In this document: positions 28,173-35,776 of the stretch, piece by piece
How the letters are laid out: every line of letters begins with the position of its first letter
Numbering within the stretch: the stretch's first letter is position 1
Source of the DNA: Falsiroseomonas oleicola
Lineage (GTDB): Bacteria; Pseudomonadota; Alphaproteobacteria; Acetobacterales; Acetobacteraceae
Assembly: GCF_019029495.1 (NCBI RefSeq)
Contig: NZ_JAERQM010000010.1
Coordinates: 98,249-162,248 of the forward strand
DNA length: 64,000 nucleotides
Direction of reading: 5' to 3'
The notes under the pieces: generated by a model
What the model saw: only the letters and a program-made list of their open reading frames with translations
Databases searched by the model: none
What the model was told of the DNA's origin: nothing
Made by a program: the position numbers and the translations under genes

Positions 28173-28252
28173 GGCCTTGGCCACTTTGCCAAGGCCGAGC
28201 GGCCGGACGGCCGCCGCGGCAAGTGCCGCGAAGCCCAGCGGCCGTAGGCCGC
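28173..28252 (+). repeat. Array of four tandem perfect hairpins
   Basis: Between ntrX and the aminotransferase gene lie four successive perfect inverted repeats: 28173-28196 (nine-base arms GGCCTTGGC/GCCAAGGCC, six-base loop), 28199-28214 (GCGGCCG/CGGCCGC, loop GA), 28215-28230 (CGCGGCA/TGCCGCG, loop AG) and 28238-28252 (GCGGCC/GGCCGC, loop GTA). No poly-T follows, so it is not a simple terminator. It may be an mRNA-stabilising or attenuating element or a REP-like mobile repeat. Confidence 0.75.
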
Positions 28253-28277
28253 GCCCGGCGTCTGAGGGAAAGCAAAG

Positions 28278-29150
28278 ATGTCAAAGATTGCCTATGTGAA
28301 TGGTCGCTACCTGCCGCAGTCGGAGGCCTCGGTGAATATCGAGGATCGCGGCTACCAGTTCGGCGATGGCATCTATGAGGTCGTCCATCTGCATGATGGC
28401 CGCTATGTGGATGAGGATCTGCACCTCGCGCGCCTCGAACGCTCCCTGCGCGAGATCGCGCTGCCCATGCCGATGTCCCGCGCCGCGCTGTCGATGGTGC
28501 TGCGGGAAGTGGCGCAGCGGAACCGGGTGCGGGAGGGGCTGCTGTATATGCAGGTGACGCGCGGCGTGTCGCGCCGCGACCATGCCTTCCCGAGCAAGCC
28601 CGTTCCGCCGGCTTTGGTGGTGACCATCCGCCGGGTGCCGGCCTATCCCACCGATGTCGACAAGTGGCAGGCCGCCTGCATCACTTTGCCGGACCTGCGC
28701 TGGGCGCGGCGGGACATCAAGTCCGTGAACCTTCTGCCGAATTGCCTGGCCCGCCAGACGGCGCGGGAGCAGGGCGCGATCGAGGCGATCCTGTTCGACG
28801 AGAAGACCGGCATGGTGACGGAGGGGGCCGCGACCACTTTCTGGATCGTCGATGAGAACGGCGCCATCCGCACCCGCTTCCTCGACCAGGTGATCCTGCC
28901 GGGCTGCACCCGCGCCGCGCTGATGGCCGAATTGCGGACGCTGGGCATCGCCTACGACGAGCGCGAATTCTCGGTGGAGGATGTGCGGAAAGCGCGCGAG
29001 GCCTTCATCACCTCCGCCACCTCCTTCGTGAAGCCCATCACGAAGATCGACGGGCTGCCGGTGGGGGATGGCAAGGTCGGGCCGGTGGTGCGGCGGCTGT
29101 TCGAGATTTTTGCCCGGCATGTGAAGGGCGATGTGAAGAACGCGGCATGA
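28278..29150 (+). CDS. dat: D-amino-acid aminotransferase
   Basis: The 290-residue PLP fold-type IV enzyme has the PLP Lys148 in RDIKSVNLLPN, an N-terminal EDRGYQFGDGIYEV motif and VTEGAATTFWIV, all typical of D-alanine-type transaminases and not of branched-chain ones. It converts D-amino acids and 2-oxo acids, supplying D-Glu or D-Ala for peptidoglycan. AGGGAAAGCAAAG precedes the ATG, giving a clear SD. It is translationally coupled (ATGA overlap) to the HAD phosphatase downstream and sits between ntrX and hfq, as seen in relatives. Confidence 0.9.
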   Translation: MSKIAYVNGRYLPQSEASVNIEDRGYQFGDGIYEVVHLHDGRYVDEDLHLARLERSLREIALPMPMSRAALSMVLREVAQRNRVREGLLYMQVTRGVSRRDHAFPSKPVPPALVVTIRRVPAYPTDVDKWQAACITLPDLRWARRDIKSVNLLPNCLARQTAREQGAIEAILFDEKTGMVTEGAATTFWIVDENGAIRTRFLDQVILPGCTRAALMAELRTLGIAYDEREFSVEDVRKAREAFITSATSFVKPITKIDGLPVGDGKVGPVVRRLFEIFARHVKGDVKNAA

Positions 29151-29815
29151 CCCGCCCCGCCTGCATCCTCTGGGACTGGGACAACACCCTGGTGGATGGC
29201 TGGGCCGCCATCCAGCACGGGCTGAACGCGACTTTTTCCGAGTTTGGCATGCCGGAATGGGACCGGGAGACGGTGCTGGCCAATGTCCGGGGGTCGCTGC
29301 GGGACACCTTTCCGGGGATGTTCGGCGCCGAATGGGAAAGGGCGCGGGATATCTTCTACACGGCTGTCCGCTCCTGCCACCTGCAAGTGCTGAACCCGAT
29401 GCCGGGCGCGGCGCAGGCCATCGCGGCGGCCGCCGTCCTGGGGCCGCAGGGGGTCGTCTCCAACAAGCAGGGGCCGCTGCTGCGGGCGGAAGCGGCGCAT
29501 CTCAGCTGGGCGGGACACTTCGCCACGCTGGTCGGGGCGGGGGACGCGACAGCGGACAAGCCCAGCGCTGCGCCGATCCTGATGGCGCTCGCCGCCTGCG
29601 GCGTGCCGGCCGGCCCCGCGGTCTGGTATATCGGCGACACGGTGCTGGACATGGACGCCGCGCGGGCCGCCGGCTGCACCGCCGTGCTGCTCGGCCGGGC
29701 GGCGCATGATGGCGGCGTGGCGGCGGCGCGGCCGGATCACGTATTCGATGACGGCCATGCGCTCGCGGCGTGGTTGCAACACCTTGCCAGGGCAGGGGTT
29801 GGCGAGGGAGATTAG
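29147..29815 (+). CDS. HAD-superfamily hydrolase (phosphoglycolate phosphatase-like)
   Basis: The 222-residue HAD phosphatase shows motif I as DWDNTLVDGW (nucleophile and acid Asp residues), motif II in GVVSNKQG, a conserved Lys in DKPSAAP, and motif IV in YIGDTVLDMDAARAAG. The helical cap between motifs I and II marks it as subclass I. It probably removes phosphate from a small molecule such as phosphoglycolate; the substrate is not defined. It overlaps the aminotransferase start/stop by four bases and ends 141 bases before hfq. Confidence 0.86.
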   Translation: MTRPACILWDWDNTLVDGWAAIQHGLNATFSEFGMPEWDRETVLANVRGSLRDTFPGMFGAEWERARDIFYTAVRSCHLQVLNPMPGAAQAIAAAAVLGPQGVVSNKQGPLLRAEAAHLSWAGHFATLVGAGDATADKPSAAPILMALAACGVPAGPAVWYIGDTVLDMDAARAAGCTAVLLGRAAHDGGVAAARPDHVFDDGHALAAWLQHLARAGVGEGD

Positions 29816-29956
29816 CAGAAGCGGGCTTCCCGGCTGACGGGGCTCCGCATGCGGCATGGTCTTGATGGTGGTACGAATGCCACTTGGGCGATGCCGCTTC
29901 TCCCCGCCCATGGCCAGGCCTCCGCGCCTCGCCAAGAACAAGAAGGAACGACCCTC

Positions 29957-30304
29957 GTGGCCGCCGAAAAATCCCAGAACGTGCAGGACGTGTTCCTGAA
30001 CCATGTTCGCAAGTCCAAGACCCCGGTGACGATCTTCCTGGTGAACGGCGTCAAGCTGCAGGGAATCATCACCTGGTTCGACAATTTCTCCGTGCTGCTG
30101 CGCCGCGACGGGCATACCCAGCTCGTCTACAAGCATGCCATCAGCACCGTGATGCCGGGCGCGCCGATCATGTTGTTCGATGCGACGGCGGCTGGCGCGG
30201 GCGCCGGGGCACCGGCACAATCCGCGGAAGGCATGGGCGCACCGGCGCGTGAGAACCGGCTGACCCTGGGGCGAGAGGTGACACCTGTCGGATCGCGCGA
30301 TTAA
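29957..30304 (+). CDS. hfq: RNA chaperone Hfq
   Basis: The 115-residue Sm-like protein pairs small RNAs with mRNAs. The Sm1 motif is in [28 protein letters not shown] and the Sm2 motif is YKHAIS. A glycine/alanine-rich tail follows the core (about residues 75-100). The GTG at 29957 was chosen because it gives the conserved start [18 protein letters not shown] and is preceded by AAGAAGGAA; the open frame upstream to 29849 has no family similarity. The gene is followed directly by hflX, as in many proteobacteria. Confidence 0.95.
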   Translation: MAAEKSQNVQDVFLNHVRKSKTPVTIFLVNGVKLQGIITWFDNFSVLLRRDGHTQLVYKHAISTVMPGAPIMLFDATAAGAGAGAPAQSAEGMGAPARENRLTLGREVTPVGSRD

Positions 30305-30374
30305 CCCGACCAGCCCGGAAGCCGGCGCTGGCCGGACGCTGAAGGAAACCCGCGACGGCCCGACCCGGGCCGCA

Positions 30375-31637
30375 GTGATCCTGCCCCATGACCGCACGCT
30401 GCGGGGCGCCGAGGCCGCGTCCAACCGCGCGGCGGAGGCGAAGCTGGCCGAGGCGGTGGGACTCACTGCCTCCATTGGCCTGACCATCGTCCATACGGCG
30501 ATCTTCCCCCTGCGCGCCATGCGATCCTCCAGCCTGCTGGGGGAGGGTCAGGTGGCCATGGTGCATGAGGAATGCGAGCGCCACGGCGTCAGCGTGGTGG
30601 TGGTCGATGCCGCCCTGACGCCCGTGCAGCAGCGCAACCTGGAACGCGCCTGGGGTGCCAAGGTCATCGACCGCACCGGGCTGATCCTGGAGATTTTCGG
30701 CGATCGTGCCCGCACCAAGGAAGGTGCGCTTCAGGTCGAACTCGCCCATCTGTCCTACCAGCGCACCCGGCTTGTGCGGTCCTGGACCCACCTGGAACGT
30801 CAGCGCGGCGGCTTCGGCTTCCTCGGCGGTCCCGGTGAATCGCAGATCGAGATCGACCGGCGGCTGATCGACGAACGCATCATCCGGCTGAAGAAGGAGC
30901 TGGAGCAGGTGCGCCGCACCCGCGGCCTGCACCGTTCCGCCCGCGCCCGCGTGCCCTATCCGGTGGTGGCACTCGTCGGCTACACCAATGCGGGAAAATC
31001 CACGCTTTTCAATGCCCTGACCGGGGCCGGCGTCTTCGCGCAGGACCAGTTGTTCGCCACGCTGGACCCCACCATGCGGGCGATCAAGCTGCCGTCGGGC
31101 CGCACCGTCATCCTCTCCGACACCGTGGGCTTCATCTCCGACCTGCCGACCCAGCTCGTTGAGGCCTTCCGCGCGACGCTGGAGGAGGTGGCGGCGGCCG
31201 ATATCATCCTGCATGTCCGCGACGCCGCGCATCCCGACAGCGCCGCCCAGCGCGCCGATGTGCTGGGCGTGCTCGGCGAGATGGCGGAGGGCGAGGATGC
31301 GGCCATGGACGAATCCTGGCCCAACCGCGTCATCGAGGTGCTGAACAAGGCCGATCTCATGGGCGGCGTGGATTCCGTGCCGGAAATCCCCGGCGCCATC
31401 GCCGTCTCCGCCTTGACGGGCGATGGGCTGGACGCGCTGCGCGACGCGCTGGATGCGCGGATGACGGCGGGCATGCAGACGGCGGAATACCGCATCGCCC
31501 CCGGCGACGGCGCCGGCCTCGCCTGGCTCTATGAGCATGGCGAGGTCCTGGGGCGGGAGGATGCGGAGGACGCGATCCGCGTCACGGTGCGCCTGACGCC
31601 GGCCGATCGGGCACGCTTCGAACAACGGGGATCCTGA
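30375..31637 (+). CDS. hflX: Ribosome-associated GTPase HflX
   Basis: The protein has an HflX N-domain (residues about 1-180, with SSLLGEGQ, IDRTGLILEIF and GGFGFLGGPGESQIEIDRR) and a G domain with P-loop GYTNAGKST (202-210), DTVGF and NKAD. HflX binds ribosomes and rescues stalled or hibernating 70S particles. GTG 30375 is the only standard start in frame, but it lacks an SD and trims the first strand of the N-domain. The frame is open back to 30282, and a CTG at 30285 preceded by AGAGGTGA could be the true start. The stop overlaps the next ATG by one base. Confidence 0.9.
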   Translation: MILPHDRTLRGAEAASNRAAEAKLAEAVGLTASIGLTIVHTAIFPLRAMRSSSLLGEGQVAMVHEECERHGVSVVVVDAALTPVQQRNLERAWGAKVIDRTGLILEIFGDRARTKEGALQVELAHLSYQRTRLVRSWTHLERQRGGFGFLGGPGESQIEIDRRLIDERIIRLKKELEQVRRTRGLHRSARARVPYPVVALVGYTNAGKSTLFNALTGAGVFAQDQLFATLDPTMRAIKLPSGRTVILSDTVGFISDLPTQLVEAFRATLEEVAAADIILHVRDAAHPDSAAQRADVLGVLGEMAEGEDAAMDESWPNRVIEVLNKADLMGGVDSVPEIPGAIAVSALTGDGLDALRDALDARMTAGMQTAEYRIAPGDGAGLAWLYEHGEVLGREDAEDAIRVTVRLTPADRARFEQRGS

Positions 31638-32467
31638 TGCGCTTCGATACCAAGGCTGCGCGCGACGTGGCCGCGCTGCTGCGCGACGCCACGCGGGCCG
31701 AGATCCTGCCGCGCTTCCGGCGCCTCGCCGCCGGCGATGTCCGCACCAAGTCGAGCCCGCTCGACCTGGTGACGGAGGCCGACGAGGCCGCCGAACGCAT
31801 GATCGAGGCGGCGCTGCGCGCCCGCTTCCCCGGCTGCGTCGTGGTGGGGGAGGAGGCGACGGCGGCCGATGCCTCGCTGCTGTCGAAGCTGGCCGGCGCC
31901 GATCTGGCTTTCGTGGTGGACCCGGTGGATGGCACGGCGAATTTCGCCGCCGGCATGCCGCTGTTCGGCTGCATGGCGGCGGCCTTCGTGAAGGGCGAGG
32001 TGGTGGGCGGCTGGATCCATGACCCGTTGGGCGACGACACGGCCGTGGCGTTGCGCGGGGAGGGCGCCTGGTTCGAGGATGCGGAAGGCAAGCGCTTCGC
32101 CGATCTCCGCGTGGCCGCGCCGGTGCCGGTGAACCGCATGATCGGTGCCGTCTCCTGGGGTTTTCTCAAGGAACCGCAGCGGACCCAGGTGGCATCTCGC
32201 CTGCCCAACCTCGCCGGCATCGTGAACTTCCGCTGCGCCGCCCATGAATACCGGCTGGCGGCCAGCGGCCACGCCCATCTGCTGTTCTACAACAAGCTGA
32301 TGCCCTGGGATCACGCGCCCGGCTGGCTGCTGCACAGGGAGGCCGGCGGCTATTCCGCGCGTTTCGACGGCAGCGATTACCGCGCCTCCGAACATGTCAC
32401 CGGCGGGCTGATCTGCGCGCCGGACAAGGCTTCGTGGCAGGAAGCCCGGGACGCGCTGCTTGGCTGA
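31637..32467 (+). CDS. Inositol-monophosphatase-family phosphatase
   Basis: The 276-residue protein has the Mg-dependent phosphatase motifs: VGEEAT (Glu72), VVDPVDGTANF (Asp95 and Asp98) and the C-terminal MPWDHAPGWLLHREAGG metal-binding Asp. It is an inositol monophosphatase or histidinol-phosphatase-like enzyme of the SuhB/CysQ superfamily; the substrate cannot be assigned. The start uses the ATG that shares its last-base position with the hflX stop, and its 3' end overlaps greB, indicating a single transcriptional unit hfq-hflX-this gene-greB. Confidence 0.9.
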   Translation: MRFDTKAARDVAALLRDATRAEILPRFRRLAAGDVRTKSSPLDLVTEADEAAERMIEAALRARFPGCVVVGEEATAADASLLSKLAGADLAFVVDPVDGTANFAAGMPLFGCMAAAFVKGEVVGGWIHDPLGDDTAVALRGEGAWFEDAEGKRFADLRVAAPVPVNRMIGAVSWGFLKEPQRTQVASRLPNLAGIVNFRCAAHEYRLAASGHAHLLFYNKLMPWDHAPGWLLHREAGGYSARFDGSDYRASEHVTGGLICAPDKASWQEARDALLG

Positions 32468-32987
32468 TGAGGAGGATGAGGGGGAGGAGGGACCGCCCGG
32501 CCTGCCCCCCGGCACGCCCTTCTACATGACCCCGGCGGGGCATGAGGCGTTGCGCGCCGAACTCCGCAAATTGTGGGACGAGGAACGGCCGAAGGTGGTC
32601 GAGATCGTCTCCTGGGCCGCCGGCCTCGGCGACCGGTCGGAGAATGCCGACTACCAATATGGCAAGCGCCGCCTGCGCCAGATCGACGGCCGCGTGCGCT
32701 TCCTTCGCAAGCGGCTGGAACGGGTGCAGGTGGTGGACCCGGCGGCGCAGACGCGGCGCGATCAGGTCTTCTTCGGCGCCACCGTCACCTATGCCCGGGC
32801 TTCCGACGATGCCGAGGTGACCATCACCATCGTCGGCGTGGATGAGGCCGACAGCGCCGCGGGCCGCATCTCCTGGGTCGCACCCATCGCCCGCGCGCTG
32901 CTGGGCGCGCGGGTCGGTGACACCCGCAGGCTCCGCACCCCGGCGGGGGCGGAGGAGATCGAGGTGGTGGCGATCGCCTATCCGTGA
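32460..32987 (+). CDS. greB: Transcription elongation factor GreB
   Basis: The protein has the Gre coiled-coil finger with LGDRSENADYQYGKRRLRQIDGR, containing the basic and acidic tip residues that stimulate RNA polymerase cleavage of backtracked RNA, and a C-terminal FKBP-like domain (ARALLGARVGDTRRLRTPAG). Two starts are possible. TTG 32460 adds an acidic tail (DEEDEGEEGPP) and overlaps the upstream stop; ATG 32526 begins at the usual MTPAGHEALRAEL. The longer acidic form is retained here but is not certain. Confidence 0.9.
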   Translation: MADEEDEGEEGPPGLPPGTPFYMTPAGHEALRAELRKLWDEERPKVVEIVSWAAGLGDRSENADYQYGKRRLRQIDGRVRFLRKRLERVQVVDPAAQTRRDQVFFGATVTYARASDDAEVTITIVGVDEADSAAGRISWVAPIARALLGARVGDTRRLRTPAGAEEIEVVAIAYP

Positions 32988-32988
32988 C

Positions 32989-33282
32989 CTACCGGCTGCG
33001 CGCCCAGCTCCGGGAATAGGCCCGGCCGTTCGGGCCGGTGGCGCTGCGGCTGCCGCTCCACTGGCCCGGTGCGCCACGGGTGACCTGGCCTTGGCGCGAA
33101 GCGGTTTGCCCCTGCGGACCCGTCACGCTGCCGCTGCGGCTGCAGGTGCCATCCGCGCAACCCGCCGACCGGCTTCCGGTCCATGTGCCCTTCGGCGTCG
33201 TCACGCTGCCGGACTGTTCCCAGGCGCCCGCCGCTGGCGCGACCAGCATTGTGGCGGCGGCGAGGACAAGAATGCGGCGCAT
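32989..33282 (-). CDS. Small exported Ser/Gly/Arg-rich repeat protein
   Basis: The 97-residue protein has a signal peptide (MRRILVLAAATMLVAPAAGA) and a mature part made of short repeats around SGSVT, TGSRSA and SRSGSVTGPQGQT, followed by GQWSGSRSATGPNGRAYSRSW. It has two cysteines (GCADGTC) that could form one disulfide. I do not recognise a function; similar repeat proteins are common in the periplasm or cell surface of alphaproteobacteria. It is the first of four adjacent small exported proteins on this strand, next to a stress sigma factor, and its last bases lie one base from the greB stop. Confidence 0.65.
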   Translation of the reverse strand: MRRILVLAAATMLVAPAAGAWEQSGSVTTPKGTWTGSRSAGCADGTCSRSGSVTGPQGQTASRQGQVTRGAPGQWSGSRSATGPNGRAYSRSWARSR

Positions 33283-33287
33283 GGCGC

Positions 33288-33518
33288 TCACCGGCCCGGC
33301 AACCGCGACAGGGCGTCGCGGCAGGGTTGCGACAATTGGGCGGCGTTCTGGCGCAGGCAGGCCAGGATGCGGCCCTCGCCGCGCGGCGTATTGGCGCAAT
33401 GGCTGCGGTAGTCGGCGGAACAGGCCTGCATCAGGGCACGCTGCCCCTGTTGCTGGGCGGCGGCGGGAAGGGCGGCTGCGGCCAGCAGCAGCGTGGCGAG
33501 GATCAGCTTGCGTGACAT
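33288..33518 (-). CDS. Small exported Cys-rich (GLG1-like repeat) protein
   Basis: The 76-residue protein has a signal peptide (to about residue 21, ending PAAAQ) and one Cys-rich repeat with four cysteines: ACSADYRSHC (Cys33, Cys41), ILACLRQN (Cys54) and QPCRDAL (Cys66). The spacing matches the Cys_rich_FGFR/GLG1 repeat found in small periplasmic proteins of alphaproteobacteria. It should form two disulfides in the periplasm. Function is unknown; the neighbouring exported proteins and the metal-type sigma system suggest a stress or envelope role, which is inference. Confidence 0.75.
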   Translation of the reverse strand: MSRKLILATLLLAAAALPAAAQQQGQRALMQACSADYRSHCANTPRGEGRILACLRQNAAQLSQPCRDALSRLPGR

Positions 33519-33551
33519 CTCGATCTCCTTTCAGGAACGGGGCCTTGGGCC

Positions 33552-33785
33552 TTACCAGCGTCGGATGACGACCGGGCCGCGCACCACCACGGGCGGGCGG
33601 ACGACGACGGGGCGCGGCACCACCACCACGGGCGGTCGCACCACGACCGGACGCGGCACCACCACCACGGGGGCCTTCCGGACAACGACCGTTGGCGCGG
33701 GGGCGATGACATAGGCCTGCGCGGAGGCCAGGCCGGGCAGGGCGACCAGGGCTGTCAGGATCGGCAGAATGGCGAGGCGAGGCAT
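33552..33785 (-). CDS. Small exported Val/Pro-rich repeat protein
   Basis: The 77-residue protein has a signal peptide (cleavage likely after LASAQA, about residue 23) and a mature region composed almost only of Val, Pro and Arg. A 13-residue unit close to VVVVPRPVVVRPP occurs twice in tandem (residues 40-65), with partial copies around it, and the chain ends GPVVIRRW. The charge is strongly basic. Function is unknown; such sequences occur in exported proteins of unknown role. It is probably co-expressed with the flanking small exported genes. Confidence 0.65.
   Translation of the reverse strand: MPRLAILPILTALVALPGLASAQAYVIAPAPTVVVRKAPVVVVPRPVVVRPPVVVVPRPVVVRPPVVVRGPVVIRRW
33594..33671 (-). 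repeat. Tandem 39-base coding repeat
   Basis: Two consecutive near-identical 39-base units encode the Val/Pro/Arg repeat of the small exported protein at 33552-33785. The unit is visible on the plus strand as two copies of GGGCGCGGCACCACCACCAC-like sequence flanked by CGCACCACGACCGG-type blocks. Such repeats can expand or contract by slippage, so length variation among strains is likely. Confidence 0.6.
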
Positions 33786-33798
33786 GGCGACGTCTCCT

Positions 33799-34074
33799 TC
33801 ATGTCCGCATGGGCGCCGCTTCGGGCGGCGCCGGCGGGGGTGGTGGCAGGACGGGCGGGCCTTCGACGGACTCCGGCAAGGCTGGCGGGGCGCAGGTCAA
33901 CGGCGGCGCCACGCCCAGCAGGCGCCAGGACTGGCCACGGCTGCGCCAGGCCAGGCCGGACTCGAGGTCCAGGGTCAGGCATTCCACGTTCTGGCCACTG
34001 CAGGCCGCCAGCGGCAGCAATGCGGTCAGCCAGGCGCGCCGGCGGGTGGTGAGGGGGGTGATGCGATGTGTCAT
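33799..34074 (-). CDS. Small putative lipoprotein with proline-rich tail
   Basis: The 91-residue protein begins with TTRRRAWLTALLPLAACSGQ, an export signal with a lipobox-like LAAC, then a short globular stretch (LTLDLESGLAWRSRGQSWRLL) and a C-terminal proline-rich tail with seven consecutive prolines. ATG 34074 is taken as the start; the frame is open further upstream. I do not recognise a family. It lies upstream of three other small exported genes on this strand and is divergent from the ECF sigma gene, with about 140 bases between the two starts. The call is tentative. Confidence 0.5.
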   Translation of the reverse strand: MTHRITPLTTRRRAWLTALLPLAACSGQNVECLTLDLESGLAWRSRGQSWRLLGVAPPLTCAPPALPESVEGPPVLPPPPPAPPEAAPMRT

Positions 34075-34215
34075 CGGCGGTGATACGCGGCCGCCGGGCA
34101 AAGTCGCCGCGACCGGCGCGCCGATTTTTCGTCACCAGGGCGCGACGATTCCGCCGATCCCGGCCGTATCACCCCGCAGGACATGCGAGGATCGGGCCGA
34201 TGCGGGCAAAGCGGG

Positions 34216-34791
34216 ATGGGCGTGACGGCTGAATGGGTCTCCAGCCCCGTGCCGGCAGAACCCGCCGAGGCGGAGCTGATGCGGCGCGTCGCGGCGGGGG
34301 AGGAGGCCGCCTTCCGGCTGCTCGCGGAACGCCACACGCCCGCCTTGCTGCGCTTCACCGACCGCATGCTCCGCAACAGGGCGGAGGCGGAGGAAGTGGC
34401 GCAGGAGGTGCTGTTTCGGCTCTGGCGCCAGGCCGCGCGCTTCGATCCGGACCGCGCGCGGCTCGGCACCTGGCTGCACGCCATCGCCTGGCGGCTGTGC
34501 CTCGACAGGCTGCGCCGGCGCGGTGCCGACCTGCCATTGGACGCGGCGGCGGAGGCGGCCGATGCCGCGCCCTCGCCCCTGGAGGCCAGCAGCCGCCGCG
34601 CCGACCTGGCGGCGTTGGAGACGCATCTCGCGGCCCTGCCGCATCGCCAGCGCGCCGCGCTGACATTGTTCTATCACCAGGAGATGGAGGGGCCGGAGGC
34701 CGCCGCCGCGCTGCGGCTGGACCTGCGGGCCTTCTGGTCGCTGCTGCGCCGGGGCCGGGCGGCGCTGCGCGCGCGAATGCAGGGAGGCTGA
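34216..34791 (+). CDS. ECF-type RNA polymerase sigma factor
   Basis: The 191-residue protein has the two conserved sigma-70 regions. Region 2 covers ELMRRVAAGEEAAFRLLAERH through NRAEAEEVAQEVLFRLWRQA; region 4 covers LAALPHRQRAALTLFYHQEM through the helix-turn-helix LDLRAFWSLLRRGRAAL. It lacks regions 1 and 3, as ECF sigma factors do. ATG 34216 was chosen; a start at 34183 would only add unrelated residues. It is followed, two bases later, by a membrane anti-sigma candidate and a periplasmic sensor, so its activity is likely controlled across the inner membrane. Confidence 0.9.
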   Translation: MGVTAEWVSSPVPAEPAEAELMRRVAAGEEAAFRLLAERHTPALLRFTDRMLRNRAEAEEVAQEVLFRLWRQAARFDPDRARLGTWLHAIAWRLCLDRLRRRGADLPLDAAAEAADAAPSPLEASSRRADLAALETHLAALPHRQRAALTLFYHQEMEGPEAAAALRLDLRAFWSLLRRGRAALRARMQGG

Positions 34792-34793
34792 GC

Positions 34794-35240
34794 ATGCACA
34801 TCAACGATTTCGCCGGGATGCTCGACACCTACGGCACCGACCCGGCGCGATGGCCCCCCGCGCAGCGCGCCGCCGCCCTGGCGCTGCGGGACCGCGACCC
34901 GGCCGCCCGCGCCGCCTGGGTGGAGGCTGCACGGCTGGAGGCGCTGCTGCGCGCGAGGCCGGAGGAAACCCCCGCCGACCGCCTGCGCGCCGCCGCGGTG
35001 ATCGCCGCCAGCCTGGCCCGCATCCGGGCGGCGGAGGCGCGGCGCGTGGCGGGGATCTGGCCGCGGATCTGGCAGGAATGGCGCTGGCTGCTGGCCCGGC
35101 CGGTCGGGGTGGGGCTGGCCGGGATGGTGCTGGCGGGCTGGTTCGCGGGGCAGGGGGTGCCCTTGCCGCCTTCCGGCGATGCGCTGCTGGATCTGCTGCT
35201 GACCGAACCCCTGGCCCTGTTCGAGGATGACGCCCCATGA
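34794..35240 (+). CDS. Putative membrane anti-sigma factor
   Basis: The 148-residue protein has a cytoplasmic helical N-terminal part (about residues 1-85, with YGTDPARWP) and one transmembrane helix near 103-120 (VGVGLAGMVLAGWFAG), then a short periplasmic tail. This topology fits a sigma-factor antagonist, and its position directly behind the ECF sigma gene supports the role; no zinc-binding HxxxCxxC motif is seen, so it would be a non-ZAS type. The 3' end overlaps the next gene by four bases. Assignment is from topology and context. Confidence 0.7.
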   Translation: MHINDFAGMLDTYGTDPARWPPAQRAAALALRDRDPAARAAWVEAARLEALLRARPEETPADRLRAAAVIAASLARIRAAEARRVAGIWPRIWQEWRWLLARPVGVGLAGMVLAGWFAGQGVPLPPSGDALLDLLLTEPLALFEDDAP

Positions 35241-35683
35241 CCGGCCTGACCCGCCTGCGGCTGGTGCTGCTCGCCTCGCTCGGGCTGAACCTGTTCGCCG
35301 GCGCCTATTTCGCCGCCCAGGCCTGGCGCGGCGCGCTCCCGTTGGAGACCGCCGGCCTGGCGCTGGAACTGGGCGACCGGCCGCTGCTGCGGCTGATGCA
35401 GGCGCTGCCGGAGGCGGATGCCGACAGGCTGCGCCAGGCCTTCGCGCCGCGTCGCGGCCAGGTGATGGCGCAGTTCATGGCGCAGCGGGATGCCCTGGCC
35501 GCGGTGCGGCGGGAGCTGACCCGCGACCAGCCCGACCCCGGCGCGCTGGGCCGCGCGATCGAGACGGTGCAGCAGGGCCGTGCCGCCCTGGCCCAAAGCC
35601 TTGCCGCGCTGCTGATGGAGGCGGCACCCGGCATGTCGCCGGAAGGGCGGCGGGTGCTGGCGGAGTTCCGCCTCGCGCGCTGA
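35237..35683 (+). CDS. Periplasmic heavy-metal sensor-like protein (CnrX/Spy type)
   Basis: The 148-residue protein has an N-terminal membrane anchor (VLLASLGLNLFAGAYFAAQ) and a periplasmic all-alpha domain with long amphipathic helices (LRQAFAPRRGQVMAQFMAQRDALAAVRREL and RAIETVQQGRAALAQSLAALLM). This matches the metal-resistance/periplasmic sensor family that includes CnrX, Spy and CpxP. It overlaps the anti-sigma gene by four bases. Together with the ECF sigma and anti-sigma, it resembles the cnrYXH logic, in which metal or misfolding detected in the periplasm releases the sigma factor; the inducing signal is unknown. Confidence 0.78.
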   Translation: MTGLTRLRLVLLASLGLNLFAGAYFAAQAWRGALPLETAGLALELGDRPLLRLMQALPEADADRLRQAFAPRRGQVMAQFMAQRDALAAVRRELTRDQPDPGALGRAIETVQQGRAALAQSLAALLMEAAPGMSPEGRRVLAEFRLAR

Positions 35684-35776
35684 TGCGATTTGCGGATGGT
35701 GGTCATCCCGGGCGATGATTCGCCCTCCAGGTGCCGCCGGTCCATCTGGTGCATCGACCCATCGGGAGAAAGCGCC

